From G051903925 sp051903925 (lineage in GTDB: Bacteria > Pseudomonadota > Alphaproteobacteria > Zavarziniales > Zavarziniaceae): a stretch of 64,000 nucleotides of DNA. How positions within the stretch are numbered: the stretch's first letter is position 1; every line of letters starts with the position of its first letter. Shown piece by piece: positions 1-8,388 of the stretch. The translations under genes were made by a program, and so were the position numbers. The notes below the pieces were generated by a model. The model saw only the letters and a program-made list of their open reading frames with translations, made no database searches and was not told the origin of the DNA. The stretch covers positions 682,001 to 746,000 of the forward strand of contig NZ_CP173678.1 in the NCBI RefSeq assembly GCF_051903925.1, written 5' to 3'.

Positions 1-642
1 CAGTTGCTGGCCAACCAGCCCGATCCCGCGACGGGGAAGCCGGACCCGGCGAAGTTCATCGCTTTTGTCATGAGCCACCCGAAGACGGCCGCCGCCTTCG
101 CCGTGCTGCAGGGCCACGTCCCGGCGTCCGGCTTCGACAACGCGACCTATCACGCGCTGAACGCCTTCCGCTTCGTCGATGCGCAAGGCGTGGCGAGCGC
201 GGTGCGCTGGACCATGATGCCGGTCGAACCCTTTGCCCCAGTCATCGCGAACCCGCCAGCGGACCGGAACTACCTGTTCGACGCCTTTGCCGAGCGGCTG
301 CGCAAGGGGCCGCTGCAATGGCACCTGGTGGTGACCGTGGCCCAGGCGGGCGACCCCACCAACGATGCGACCCAGGCCTGGCCCGAGGACCGCGAGAAGG
401 TCGATGCCGGCACCCTGACCATCCGCGAGATCGTGGGCGAGGCGCAGGGCGGCCCCTGCCGCGACATCAACTTCGACCCCCTGATCCTGCCAGCCGGGAT
501 CCAGCCGTCGGACGATCCGATCCTGAGCGCCCGGTCCGCCGCCTATTCCCATTCCTTCAACCGGCGCGAGGGCGAGGCCAAGCCCGCCAGCACCGTCCAG
601 GTCCAGGCGGAGGCGCCCGCCGCCCCGGCAGGAGCGAACTGA
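1..642 (+). CDS. Catalase-family peroxidase (SrpA-like), C-terminal part
   Basis: The reading frame is open from the first base, so the gene is cut at its 5' end and 213 residues remain. SrpA-like catalases are haem enzymes of about 340-360 residues that destroy peroxides, often in the periplasm. The visible part has the family's proximal haem motif near its end (ARSAAYSHSFNRRE, R-x3-Y, where Tyr ligates the iron). The distal His and any signal peptide would lie outside the window. The tail after the motif is short and rich in Ala and Pro. The stop is 2 bases before the start of a cytochrome b561 gene, a common pairing for this peroxidase branch, which suggests co-transcription and electron delivery from the membrane. 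Identity as a catalase-fold protein is fairly sure; the substrate is not. Confidence 0.85.
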   Translation, partial: QLLANQPDPATGKPDPAKFIAFVMSHPKTAAAFAVLQGHVPASGFDNATYHALNAFRFVDAQGVASAVRWTMMPVEPFAPVIANPPADRNYLFDAFAERLRKGPLQWHLVVTVAQAGDPTNDATQAWPEDREKVDAGTLTIREIVGEAQGGPCRDINFDPLILPAGIQPSDDPILSARSAAYSHSFNRREGEAKPASTVQVQAEAPAAPAGAN

Positions 643-644
643 CC

Positions 645-1178
645 ATGACCCATCCCACCTTTCCCCTGTTCTCCCGCATCCTGCACTGGCTGATGGCGGC
701 GATGATCCTGGGCATGCTGTTCGTCGGCGTGGCCATGGTCACCTCGCTCAGCGACTATGGGCGTCTGGTCGCGCTGCACAAGCCGATGGGGATCATCCTG
801 CTGGTCCTGGTGGCCGTCCGCCTGGTGAACCGCCTGTTCAACCCGCCGCCGCCCTTGCCCGAAGCCATGCCCGGCTGGCAGAAGGCGCTGGCCCATGGCA
901 CGCACCTGGCGCTGTATGCGCTGATGATCGCGCTGCCGCTGGTCGGCTGGGGCATGCTGTCGGCGGGCGGCTATCCGGTGGCCCTGGGCGGTGGCGTGGT
1001 CCTGCCGCGCATCCTGCCGCATGACGATGCCCTGTATGCGCAGCTGCGCATGCTGCACACGGCGCTGGCCTATGGCCTGTTCGGGGTGTTCCTGGCGCAC
1101 ATGGGGGCTGCCCTGGTCCATGCCCTGGTGTTCCGCGACGGCGTCTTCGGCAGCATGGCGACCCTGCGCCGCCGCTGA
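645..1178 (+). CDS. Cytochrome b561 family membrane protein
   Basis: This 177-residue protein has four hydrophobic segments (about residues 15-35, 45-65, 90-110 and 140-160), as in bacterial di-haem cytochrome b561. Candidate haem-ligand histidines sit in the expected places: RILHW in helix 1, ALHKPMG before helix 2, HGTHLALY at helix 3, and LHTALAYG / LAHMG around helix 4. It would move electrons between the quinone pool and a periplasmic partner. The ATG is 2 bases after the peroxidase stop, with a GGAG-type site inside the end of that gene, so the two are very probably one operon. It ends 10 bases before the stop of the convergent sensor kinase, leaving no room for a separate terminator. 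Confidence 0.9.
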   Translation: MTHPTFPLFSRILHWLMAAMILGMLFVGVAMVTSLSDYGRLVALHKPMGIILLVLVAVRLVNRLFNPPPPLPEAMPGWQKALAHGTHLALYALMIALPLVGWGMLSAGGYPVALGGGVVLPRILPHDDALYAQLRMLHTALAYGLFGVFLAHMGAALVHALVFRDGVFGSMATLRRR

Positions 1179-1188
1179 ACGCATCGGC

Positions 1189-3117
1189 TCAGGAGGCGCG
1201 CGCGACGGTCGTCGGGGCCAGGATTAGGCGGTCGGCGGGCAGGTAGACGCGCACCGTCGTCCCCTGGTTCGGCACGCTGTCGATCTCCATCGTGCCGCCG
1301 TGCAGCTCGACCAGGCGCTTGGTCAGCGGCAGGCCCAGGCCGGTGCCCGCCTTGGTCCGGTTCTGGGCGTTGGCGACCTGGCCAAAGGGCTGCAGCACCA
1401 CGTCGCGATCGTCCGGGCTGATGCCGATGCCGGTGTCCCGCACCTCGATCAGCAGGCGGTCGCGCGGCGCCAGGCCGGTGCTGACCGTGACCGAGCCGCC
1501 GGCCGGGGTGTACTTCAGGGCGTTCGACAGCAGGTTGAGCATCACCTGTTTCAGGCGCCGCTCGTCTGCGATGACCTGTGTCACCATGCGGTCGTGGCTG
1601 GCGCGCATGGTCAGGCCGTCGCGCTGGGCGCGCGGGGCCATCATGCGCAGGCAACCGGCGATCAGGTCGCGCAGGTCGACCTCGGCCTCGTCCAGTTCCA
1701 GGCGTTCGGCATCGGCCTTGGAGAAGTCCAGGACGTCGTTGATCAGCGACAGCAGGTGGCGCGCGCTGTCGCCGATGTCCTGGGCATAGTCGACCGTCTG
1801 CTCCCGCGGCAGGTTGCCCATGTGGATCAGGTCGGCAAAGCCGATGACGGCGTTGAGCGGCGAGCGGAGCTCGTGGCTCATGTTCGCCAGGAAGTGCGAC
1901 TTGGCCTGGCTCAGCTTCTCCGCCGCCGCGCGCGCCTCGACCAGGGCGGCGTTGGCAGCCGACAGTTCGGCCGTGCGCTCGGCCACGCGGGCCGACAGCG
2001 TCAGGTTCAGGGTGCGCAGTTCCGCTTCCTTGGCCGTCAGGTCGCCGACCAGGTCACGCAGCGCCGACCCCAGTTCCGACAGTTCCGCCACGGCTGCGAT
2101 GTCCGGCATGGTGGCGTCGCGCTCGCCGTTGCGGATGCGGGTCGCAGCGGCCGCCATCGCCTGGATCGGCCGGGCCAGGAAACTGGACAGGGCCCAGCCA
2201 AACACCAGGAAGACCAGGCCCAGGCCGATGCCCCACAACAGGACCGTACGGCTGATGTCGCGGGCGGCGCCAAAGGCCGTCGCCTCGGGCTGGCGGATCA
2301 GGACGTGCCAGCCGGTGCCGGGAAAGTGCCCCTCGCCCGTGCTGGCGACGGCCGCCGAGAGGTAGCGGACGCCATCGGTCCAGGCGTCGAGCGATGGGCC
2401 CGCGGCATGGCTGCCGAAGCGACGCAGGTCGCCCGTCGATGCCGCGAAGCCCTGGGTCGCGGCCAGAAGCTGGCCCTCGCCATCGACCACGGCCAGTTCG
2501 ATGCGGCTGTCGGCGGGCCCACGGGCCAGGACCTGGCTGGCCAGGTCGCGCATCAGGCTGCTGTCGAGATAGGCGCCCAGCACGCCGCGACGTTCCCCGC
2601 GCGTATCCAGGATCGCCACGGATATGTCGATATAGCGCCGGACCACGCCGCCGGTGCGCGGGCGGTACTGGTTCAGTGCGGGCACGCCCCGGACCGTGCC
2701 GAAATAGCTGCTGGTCCCCGCGCGCCAGAACCATGCCAGGTCGCGGGCCGACGTGCTGACCAGTTCCCGCCGCGAGGCGATGCGGATCGCGCCGGTGGCG
2801 TCGGCATAGCCGATCCAGGCCAGCTGGTCGCTGGAAGCGGCCGCCTGGTCCAGGCGGCGCTGGTTGTCGGGGTTGACCGCCGTATCGGGGTCGGTGAACT
2901 CGCCGGCGAGGTTGCTGAGGTCGCGATAATGCTCGGCGATCAGGCTGTCGATCGACCGGGCGATGTCCGTCGCCAGGTCCTGCACCGCCTGTTGGGCCAC
3001 GCGTTCCGAGGTCGTGGCCGCGTGCTGCCCGCTGACCGCGGTCAGCAGGAACACGGTGGCCATGGTGACCACCGAGGCAATCACGCCAAGCAGGACCTTG
3101 AGTCGGATGGGGCGCAT
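1189..3117 (-). CDS. Membrane sensor histidine kinase, orphan
   Basis: The protein of about 642 residues has a membrane helix at residues 5-30 and a periplasmic sensor region of about 250 residues, probably a Cache-like fold. A second helix lies near 290-315 (LLWGIGLGLVFLVFGWAL) and is followed by a HAMP linker (RPIQAMAAAATRIRNGE) and a coiled coil. The kinase core has the H-box MSHELRSPLNAVIGFADL, the N-box LLSNALKYTP, G1 DTGIGIS and G2 GTGLGLPLTKRL. It should autophosphorylate at the H-box His. No receiver domain and no response-regulator gene lies nearby, so its partner is elsewhere. A GTG at 3126 is in frame and could add three residues; I prefer the ATG because neither site has a good Shine-Dalgarno sequence. 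The input signal cannot be told from sequence. Confidence 0.92.
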   Translation of the reverse strand: MRPIRLKVLLGVIASVVTMATVFLLTAVSGQHAATTSERVAQQAVQDLATDIARSIDSLIAEHYRDLSNLAGEFTDPDTAVNPDNQRRLDQAAASSDQLAWIGYADATGAIRIASRRELVSTSARDLAWFWRAGTSSYFGTVRGVPALNQYRPRTGGVVRRYIDISVAILDTRGERRGVLGAYLDSSLMRDLASQVLARGPADSRIELAVVDGEGQLLAATQGFAASTGDLRRFGSHAAGPSLDAWTDGVRYLSAAVASTGEGHFPGTGWHVLIRQPEATAFGAARDISRTVLLWGIGLGLVFLVFGWALSSFLARPIQAMAAAATRIRNGERDATMPDIAAVAELSELGSALRDLVGDLTAKEAELRTLNLTLSARVAERTAELSAANAALVEARAAAEKLSQAKSHFLANMSHELRSPLNAVIGFADLIHMGNLPREQTVDYAQDIGDSARHLLSLINDVLDFSKADAERLELDEAEVDLRDLIAGCLRMMAPRAQRDGLTMRASHDRMVTQVIADERRLKQVMLNLLSNALKYTPAGGSVTVSTGLAPRDRLLIEVRDTGIGISPDDRDVVLQPFGQVANAQNRTKAGTGLGLPLTKRLVELHGGTMEIDSVPNQGTTVRVYLPADRLILAPTTVARAS

Positions 3118-3249
3118 CGACGCCACTATCGGGCGAAGCGATGAAAGAAAACATAACGCCCCGGATCGCCCCGGCGCCTGTCGGTCCCGCGGCCCCGCGC
3201 GGCGCCCCGGCCACCAGGACCGAAGGACCGGCGCGGGCCCCGGAGCGAC

Positions 3250-4341
3250 TTAATCCGAAAGCGGAACTGCGGCCTCGAAATCCCAGCCGACAAGGATCCG
3301 GTCCCGCGCCTGGGGCGACGGCTCGCCCGGCTGGACCGGGGACTGGACCTCAAGCCGGCCGGCCGGCGTCCGGATGACGCAGTGTTGCCAGGCCCCCAGG
3401 AACGCGGCGCTTTCCACCACACCCTGGAGTTGATTCGGCTGCCCCTCCGCCCGGGCGCCCAGGTGGATCCGCTCGGCCCGCAGGGCAAGCGTCACGGGAT
3501 CGTTGGGGCGCCAGGTTTCGTCGACCACATGCTGGGCCAGGACCGACTGCCCGACGCGCAGCATCAGCAGGTGGCCGTCACGCGATTCGACGACGCCGTC
3601 CAGGAAGTTGCTCTTGCCCAGGAAGTCGGCGACGAAGCGGCTGCGCGGCCGGTTGTAGAGCTCCTCCGGCCGGCCGACCTGGGCCAGCTTGCCATGCGAC
3701 AGGATGGCGATGCGGTCCGACATGGTCAGCGCCTCCTCCTGGTCGTGGGTCACGTTGATGAACGTGGTGCCCAGGCGGCCGTGCAGCGCCTTCAGCTCGA
3801 CCTGGAGATCGGCGCGCAGCTTGCGGTCGAGAGCGCCCAGGGGCTCGTCCAGCAGCAGCAGGGTCGGCTCGAACACCAGGGCGCGGGCCAGCGCCACGCG
3901 CTGCTGCTGACCGCCCGACAGCTGCTTGGGCATGCGGTCGGCCAGGTGACTGAGCTGGACCAGGTCGAGGGCCGCCTTCAGCCGCGGCGCAATCTCGGCC
4001 TTGGGGATCCGGCGCACAGCCAGGGGATAGGCCACGTTCTCGCGCACGTTCAGGTGGGGGAACAGGGCATAGCCCTGGAATACCACGCCGAAGCTGCGCT
4101 GTTCCGGCTTCAGTTCGTTGATGCGCCGGCCGTCCAGCAGGATGTCGCCGGCGTCCGGCACGACGAAGCCCGCAATCGCCATCAGGATCGACGACTTGCC
4201 CGAGCCGGACGGGCCCAGCAGGGTCATGAACTCGCCAGGGGCGATGTCCAGCGACACGCCGTCAATGGCGGCCAGGCGGCCATAGCGCTTGGTCAGGTCG
4301 ACCAGGCCCAGGGCATGGCCGGGCAGGCGGCGGGCGCTCAT
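3250..4341 (-). CDS. ABC transporter ATPase, PotA-like (spermidine/putrescine/Fe class)
   Basis: This is the ATP-hydrolysing subunit (363 residues) of a type I importer. It has Walker A GPSGSGKSS near residue 45, the signature LSGGQQQRVALARAL near 140, Walker B LLLLDEPLGALD and the switch His in NVTHDQEEA. A C-terminal TOBE-like regulatory region begins near 240. It is the last gene of the leftward operon and follows the deacetylase by 10 bases. The paired permeases and binding protein are upstream in the same operon, so the complex is complete. The class imports polyamines, related amines or small organic cations; the actual ligand is unknown here. Confidence 0.93.
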   Translation of the reverse strand: MSARRLPGHALGLVDLTKRYGRLAAIDGVSLDIAPGEFMTLLGPSGSGKSSILMAIAGFVVPDAGDILLDGRRINELKPEQRSFGVVFQGYALFPHLNVRENVAYPLAVRRIPKAEIAPRLKAALDLVQLSHLADRMPKQLSGGQQQRVALARALVFEPTLLLLDEPLGALDRKLRADLQVELKALHGRLGTTFINVTHDQEEALTMSDRIAILSHGKLAQVGRPEELYNRPRSRFVADFLGKSNFLDGVVESRDGHLLMLRVGQSVLAQHVVDETWRPNDPVTLALRAERIHLGARAEGQPNQLQGVVESAAFLGAWQHCVIRTPAGRLEVQSPVQPGEPSPQARDRILVGWDFEAAVPLSD

Positions 4342-4351
4342 GCCGGTTCCC

Positions 4352-5263
4352 CTATTCCGCCGCGCGCGGCACGGCCGGTGTCAGCGGCGGCGCCCAATGG
4401 GGCAGGCGCTCGACCCGCGGGGTCCATTCGCCGCGATCGATCAGGCCCTGGACATGGGCCGCGATCTGGGACAGCGGCGCGAACCAGACGTCGCCCTTGG
4501 CCTTCATGTAGTCGATCAGCTCCATCGTCGCGTGCGCCCGCGATAGGCGACCCGACACGAAGGGGTGCCAGACGGCAATCCACAGGCCGCCATAGAGCCA
4601 GGCGGCATCGAAGTCGGCGCGGAACACCTCCATCGCCCGGGCGGGCGCCTGGATCGGCATCTGGAAACCGAACTCCTTCATCGAGACGTATTGCGGCCAG
4701 TCGTCCAGGCTCATGTCCGCGGGCAGTTCGACCAGGCTGCCCTTGTCGGACTGCAGGACATACGGCACCTCGTCCCCCAGGAGCGAGGCGTCGTAGCGGA
4801 AGCCGTACTTCAGCAACAGGTCCAGCGTGCGCTCGGAAAAGGCATAGGACGGCGCGCGATAGCCGACCGGCGGCTTGCCGGTGATGTTCGCGATCGCCTC
4901 GATCCCCTTCTGCAGGACCCGCTCCTCCTCCGCGGCACTCAGCAGGTTGGGCTTCTCGTGCAGGTAGCCGTGATGGCCGATCTCGTGCCCCGCCGCGTGC
5001 AGGGCGCGGACGGCATCGGGATAGGTCTCGACGCACCAGCCGGGGATGAAGACCGTCTGCTTGATGTCGTACTTCGCCCACATGTCGATCAGGCGGGGGA
5101 TCGCCACCAGCGGGCCGTAGCGCAGCGCGGACGAGGTCGCGACCTTCTGGTGCGCGGTGTCCCCGTGATAGAGGTGCAGCAGGCTTTCCGCGTCCATGTC
5201 GTACGAGAAGCAGACGGCGACGCGGGCGCCGCCCGGCCAGGGAACGGGATTGCGGATCAGCAT
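4352..5263 (-). CDS. Polysaccharide-deacetylase-fold amidohydrolase (PgdA/PuuE-like)
   Basis: The 303-residue protein belongs to the NodB-homology (CE4) fold. The metal-site elements are CFSYDMDAES near residue 20, an Asp motif in place of the classic TFDDG, and HEIGHHGYLHE near 95, with its paired histidines. A later RAPSYAF motif near 150 corresponds to the conserved R-x-P-x-x element. The N-terminal arrangement (WPGGARVAVCFSYDMD) is that of the HpPgdA / allantoinase-like branch, which acts on small N-acyl or cyclic amide substrates as well as glycans. There is no signal peptide, so it is cytoplasmic. ATG overlaps the permease stop as TGATG. Placed inside an importer operon, it more likely hydrolyses an amide of the imported compound than a cell-wall polymer; that is inference. 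Confidence 0.85.
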   Translation of the reverse strand: MLIRNPVPWPGGARVAVCFSYDMDAESLLHLYHGDTAHQKVATSSALRYGPLVAIPRLIDMWAKYDIKQTVFIPGWCVETYPDAVRALHAAGHEIGHHGYLHEKPNLLSAAEEERVLQKGIEAIANITGKPPVGYRAPSYAFSERTLDLLLKYGFRYDASLLGDEVPYVLQSDKGSLVELPADMSLDDWPQYVSMKEFGFQMPIQAPARAMEVFRADFDAAWLYGGLWIAVWHPFVSGRLSRAHATMELIDYMKAKGDVWFAPLSQIAAHVQGLIDRGEWTPRVERLPHWAPPLTPAVPRAAE

Positions 5264-6132
5264 CAGGTTTCCTCGTTGGCCGCGATGCGGCTGGTCCGGG
5301 CGCTCCAGGCACCGCGCAGCACGCCGGCAATGACCAGGGCGGCCGTTGCGACGATCAGTACGGTCGCGACGGCGGTGACGGTGGGGTCGACATTCTCGCG
5401 GATGCCGTCCCACATGCGCCGCGGCAGGGTGTAGACGGCACGCGACGACACGAACAGGGTGACCACGATCTCGTCCCACGAGATCACGAAGGCAAAGACC
5501 GCGGCGGTCGCGATGCCCGGCTTGATGTTCGGCACGATCACGCGCCACGCCGTTCCGAAGGCCCCCGCCCCCAGGCTGCGGGAGGCCTGTTCCAGGCGCG
5601 GGTCGAGGCTGGCCAGTGCCGTCGTCACGGCGATGACGACAAAGGGCGTCGCCACGATCGTGTGCGCGATGACCACGCCCAGGAACGTGTCGGACAGGCC
5701 CAGCCAGACCCAGGCGCGCGACAGGGCCAGGGCCGAGACGATGGACGGCAGGATCGCCGGCGCCAGCACCACGGCCGCCATCCAGCCGGCAACGCGGCCG
5801 CCCAGGCGCCACAGGCCGATGGCGCAGGCCGTGCCCAGGATGACCGCCAGGATCGTGGCACAGACGGCGACCTGTGCACTGTCGGCGATCGAATCCAGCC
5901 AGTCGCAGCGCGTCAGGCTGCTGTCGGCCGTGCCGCCCTGAACCGTTTCGCAGGCGAACATCCGCTCGTAGTGGCGGGTCGACAACTGGCCATCCTTCGG
6001 CATCGCAACGAAGCGGCTGTCGTTGAGCGACACCGGGATCGAGATGAAGGCCGGCAGCAGCAGGAACAGCGCCAGCAGCCAGGCCAGGGCCCCCAGCAGC
6101 AGGCCGGTGCGCGGCATGCCCCCTTCGTTCAT
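5263..6132 (-). CDS. ABC transporter permease, PotC-like
   Basis: An inner-membrane permease of 289 residues with about six hydrophobic helices. The EAA-type loop, which contacts the ATPase, reads LEQASRSLGAGAFGTAWRVIVPNI. The N-terminal periplasmic part is longer than usual and contains two cysteines (FACETVQGG and LTRCDWL), which could form a disulfide. It is the second permease gene in the operon, 16 bases after the first, and its TGA overlaps the deacetylase ATG. This matches the PotC position in PotABCD systems. Confidence 0.93.
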   Translation of the reverse strand: MNEGGMPRTGLLLGALAWLLALFLLLPAFISIPVSLNDSRFVAMPKDGQLSTRHYERMFACETVQGGTADSSLTRCDWLDSIADSAQVAVCATILAVILGTACAIGLWRLGGRVAGWMAAVVLAPAILPSIVSALALSRAWVWLGLSDTFLGVVIAHTIVATPFVVIAVTTALASLDPRLEQASRSLGAGAFGTAWRVIVPNIKPGIATAAVFAFVISWDEIVVTLFVSSRAVYTLPRRMWDGIRENVDPTVTAVATVLIVATAALVIAGVLRGAWSARTSRIAANEET

Positions 6133-6148
6133 GGTGCGGCCCCGCGCA

Positions 6149-7018
6149 TCAACCGCCCCCCAGCATGCGGCGCAGGTCTACGACGCGTGCCGCCGCCACG
6201 ATCAGCGCCAGCGTCGCCGCCAGCAGGACCAGCGACAGCGCGCTGGCCAGCCCCCAGTCCAGCGTCTGCAGCACGCGGATCGAGACGAATTCCGAGATTA
6301 TCACGACGCGGCCGCCGCCCAGGATCGCCGGGGTGACGAAGAAGCCCAGGCCAAAGACGAAGACGATGACCGCCGCCCCGAACAGCGCCGGGCGGGTCAG
6401 CGGCAGGAAAACCCGCCAGAACGTGCGCAATGCGCCGGCCCCCAGCGCACGGGATGCCATCAGCACGCGCTGGTCCATCTGGCTCATCGCGCTGTAGAGC
6501 GGAAAGAAGGCGTACGGGACCAGGTAGTGGACCATGCCGATCACGACGCCCAGTTCGTTCCGCACCATGGGCAGGGGCTGGTCGCTGAGGCCCAGGCCCA
6601 TGATGGCCTGGTTCACCAGGCCATTGTTGCGCAGCAGGATCAGCCAGGAGAACGCCCGCACCAGGACCGACAGCCAGAACGGCACGACCACCGCCAGCAT
6701 CAGGGCCAGGCGCTGGCGCGGCCCCATGTGAACGGCGGCATAGGCCAGGACGTAGCCGAGCACGAGCGAGATCAGCGTCGTCAGGCCGACGATGCGGACC
6801 GTGGTCCACATCATGCGATGGATGTTCTCGCCGCCCAGGACGGCGGCGAAATTGTCGTACCAGTTCTCCTGCGCCTCGGTCACGGAGAGCGACAGGATCC
6901 AGGCCATGGGCGCCACATAGAGCAGCAGCAGGAACGCCGCCAGCGGCGCCACGAACCACCAATAGGGATCGATCCCCCGGGCGCGCGCGAGCGGCAGCCG
7001 GTGGGCCGTGACACTCAT
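6149..7018 (-). CDS. ABC transporter permease, PotB-like
   Basis: This inner-membrane permease (289 residues from MSVTAHRLPL) has six predicted helices and the EAA loop MASRALGAGALRTFWRVFLP. An in-frame extension to 7153 exists. It would be made of low-complexity Arg/Pro/Gly residues encoded by the repeat-rich spacer, so the start at 7018 is preferred. It pairs with the PotC-like permease immediately downstream to form the heterodimeric channel. Confidence 0.92.
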   Translation of the reverse strand: MSVTAHRLPLARARGIDPYWWFVAPLAAFLLLLYVAPMAWILSLSVTEAQENWYDNFAAVLGGENIHRMMWTTVRIVGLTTLISLVLGYVLAYAAVHMGPRQRLALMLAVVVPFWLSVLVRAFSWLILLRNNGLVNQAIMGLGLSDQPLPMVRNELGVVIGMVHYLVPYAFFPLYSAMSQMDQRVLMASRALGAGALRTFWRVFLPLTRPALFGAAVIVFVFGLGFFVTPAILGGGRVVIISEFVSIRVLQTLDWGLASALSLVLLAATLALIVAAARVVDLRRMLGGG

Positions 7019-7247
7019 GGGGACACCAGGGGCAGGCTCGCCTGACACCCATGCGGTGCCCCTTCCCCCTTCGCGGAGGAAGGTCGGGATGGGGGGGCGG
7101 CGACGCGGCGCTGAACTCCCAGGATCGGGTTCCCGGCGCAGGCGCCCCCCCACCCTGCCCTCCCCCCGCCCAGCCCGCGCACATGTGCGCGGGGACCCCG
7201 GGATGAGGGGGGAGGGTTCCTGACCATCGACGTGAAGACAGCGCGCA
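7019..7247. repeat. Repeat-rich spacer inside the operon, with a 20-bp perfect palindrome
   Basis: The 229-base spacer between the binding-protein and first permease genes is poor in coding signal and full of C- and G-runs. It contains a perfect palindrome at 7174-7193 (CCCGCGCACATGTGCGCGGG) and a CCTTCCCCC...GGGGG-type inverted arrangement around 7062-7098. In importer operons a stable hairpin just after the binding-protein gene often protects that part of the mRNA and lowers permease expression. That role is inferred here. Confidence 0.6.
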
Positions 7248-8378
7248 TCAGCCGGAGATGCCGTCGACCCACTTTTCGACCGCGGCGTCGTAGTGCTCGG
7301 TGTACCAGGCCTCGTTGCGATAGATCTGCTGCTTCAGGTTCGCCTCGAAGCCGGGGTCCTTGGGCTGCAGTTCCGGCGGCAGGTTGGCCGAGGCGGCCGG
7401 GTTCGATGGGCCGTTGCCCAGCAGTTCCAGCAGCTTGATCTGCCGCTCGGGCTTGAGCGTCGAGGCCAGGAACTTGTTGACGTCGGCCCCCGCCGGGTTG
7501 CCCTTGGGCACCACGAACGCACCGGGACAGAAGATGCCCTGGGCCCACGTGTAGACGATCTTGCCGTCGGTATCCTTCTCGATGACCGAGGCGCGGGTGT
7601 TCCAGATATTGCCCATGACGACTTCGTCGTTCAGGAACATGTCCTGCGACTCGGCACCCGAATCCCAATAGATCACGTTGTCGCCCAGGCTCTTGGCCTT
7701 GCGGATCGCACGGTCGACGTCGAGCGGATAGAGCTGGTCGGGGGGCACGCCGTCCGCCAGCAGGCAGGCCTCCATCGCACCCATCTGCCACTTCCACATG
7801 GTGCGCTTGCCCGGGTACTTCGCCGTGTCGAAGAAGTCCATCCAGGTCGGCGGCGCCGCGGGGAAGGTCTCCTTGTTATAGGCCAGGACGAAGCTGTAGG
7901 TGTAGTTGGCGAAGCCATGCTTCCACGCCCAGCCGTCGCGGATCATCGCCTTGTCGATCACGGTGTAGTCGACCTCGGCCAGGATGCCCTGGTTGCCCAG
8001 CTGGTCGCACAGGAAGCCGTCGGCATCGCAGGCGTCCCACGTCACCTTGCCGGATTCGACCATCGCCTTGATCTTGCCGGCCAGCGGGCTGGCGCCGTCG
8101 ATCTTGACGGCGATGCCGGTGTCGGCGGTGAACGGCTGGCCCCAGGCCTCGCCCCAGAAGGCGACGCCATCGCCGCCGAAATTGGCGACCACGATCTCCT
8201 TGGCCGCGGCCGAGACCGGCCGCGTCAGCACCACCTGGCCGCCGACGACCGTGGCGCCACCGACCAGCAGGGCCGCCTGCAGGAAGTCGCGCCGCGACAG
8301 CGCGCCCTTGGCCATGCGATCCGCTGCCAGCTCCATCAGGTCCTGCTGAAAGCCCCCGCTCCCACGCTTCTTCATCAC
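7248..8378 (-). CDS. Periplasmic substrate-binding protein of the PotD/PotF class, twin-arginine signal
   Basis: This 376-residue solute receptor serves the adjacent importer. The N-terminus has a twin-arginine motif SRRDFLQAA near residue 28, followed by a hydrophobic stretch ending about residue 57 (VSAA), so it is probably exported folded by Tat. The mature part shows the extracellular solute-binding family 1 pattern seen in PotD/PotF: VANFGGDGVAFWGEAW at the start, WDACDADGF near 130 and SFVLAYNKETF near 170. The ligand pocket has several Trp and Asp residues, consistent with a cationic or polar amine ligand, which is inference. A second Met immediately follows the first. The MBL-fold gene ends 10 bases upstream. 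Confidence 0.92.
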   Translation of the reverse strand: MMKKRGSGGFQQDLMELAADRMAKGALSRRDFLQAALLVGGATVVGGQVVLTRPVSAAAKEIVVANFGGDGVAFWGEAWGQPFTADTGIAVKIDGASPLAGKIKAMVESGKVTWDACDADGFLCDQLGNQGILAEVDYTVIDKAMIRDGWAWKHGFANYTYSFVLAYNKETFPAAPPTWMDFFDTAKYPGKRTMWKWQMGAMEACLLADGVPPDQLYPLDVDRAIRKAKSLGDNVIYWDSGAESQDMFLNDEVVMGNIWNTRASVIEKDTDGKIVYTWAQGIFCPGAFVVPKGNPAGADVNKFLASTLKPERQIKLLELLGNGPSNPAASANLPPELQPKDPGFEANLKQQIYRNEAWYTEHYDAAVEKWVDGISG

Positions 8379-8388
8379 TAACCCCTCC

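Noticed and set aside
2054..3214. Long open frame opposite and overlapping the sensor kinase
   Set aside because: It lies over conserved kinase and sensor coding sequence and its product is rich in Arg, Gly and Pro, typical of a GC-rich shadow frame.
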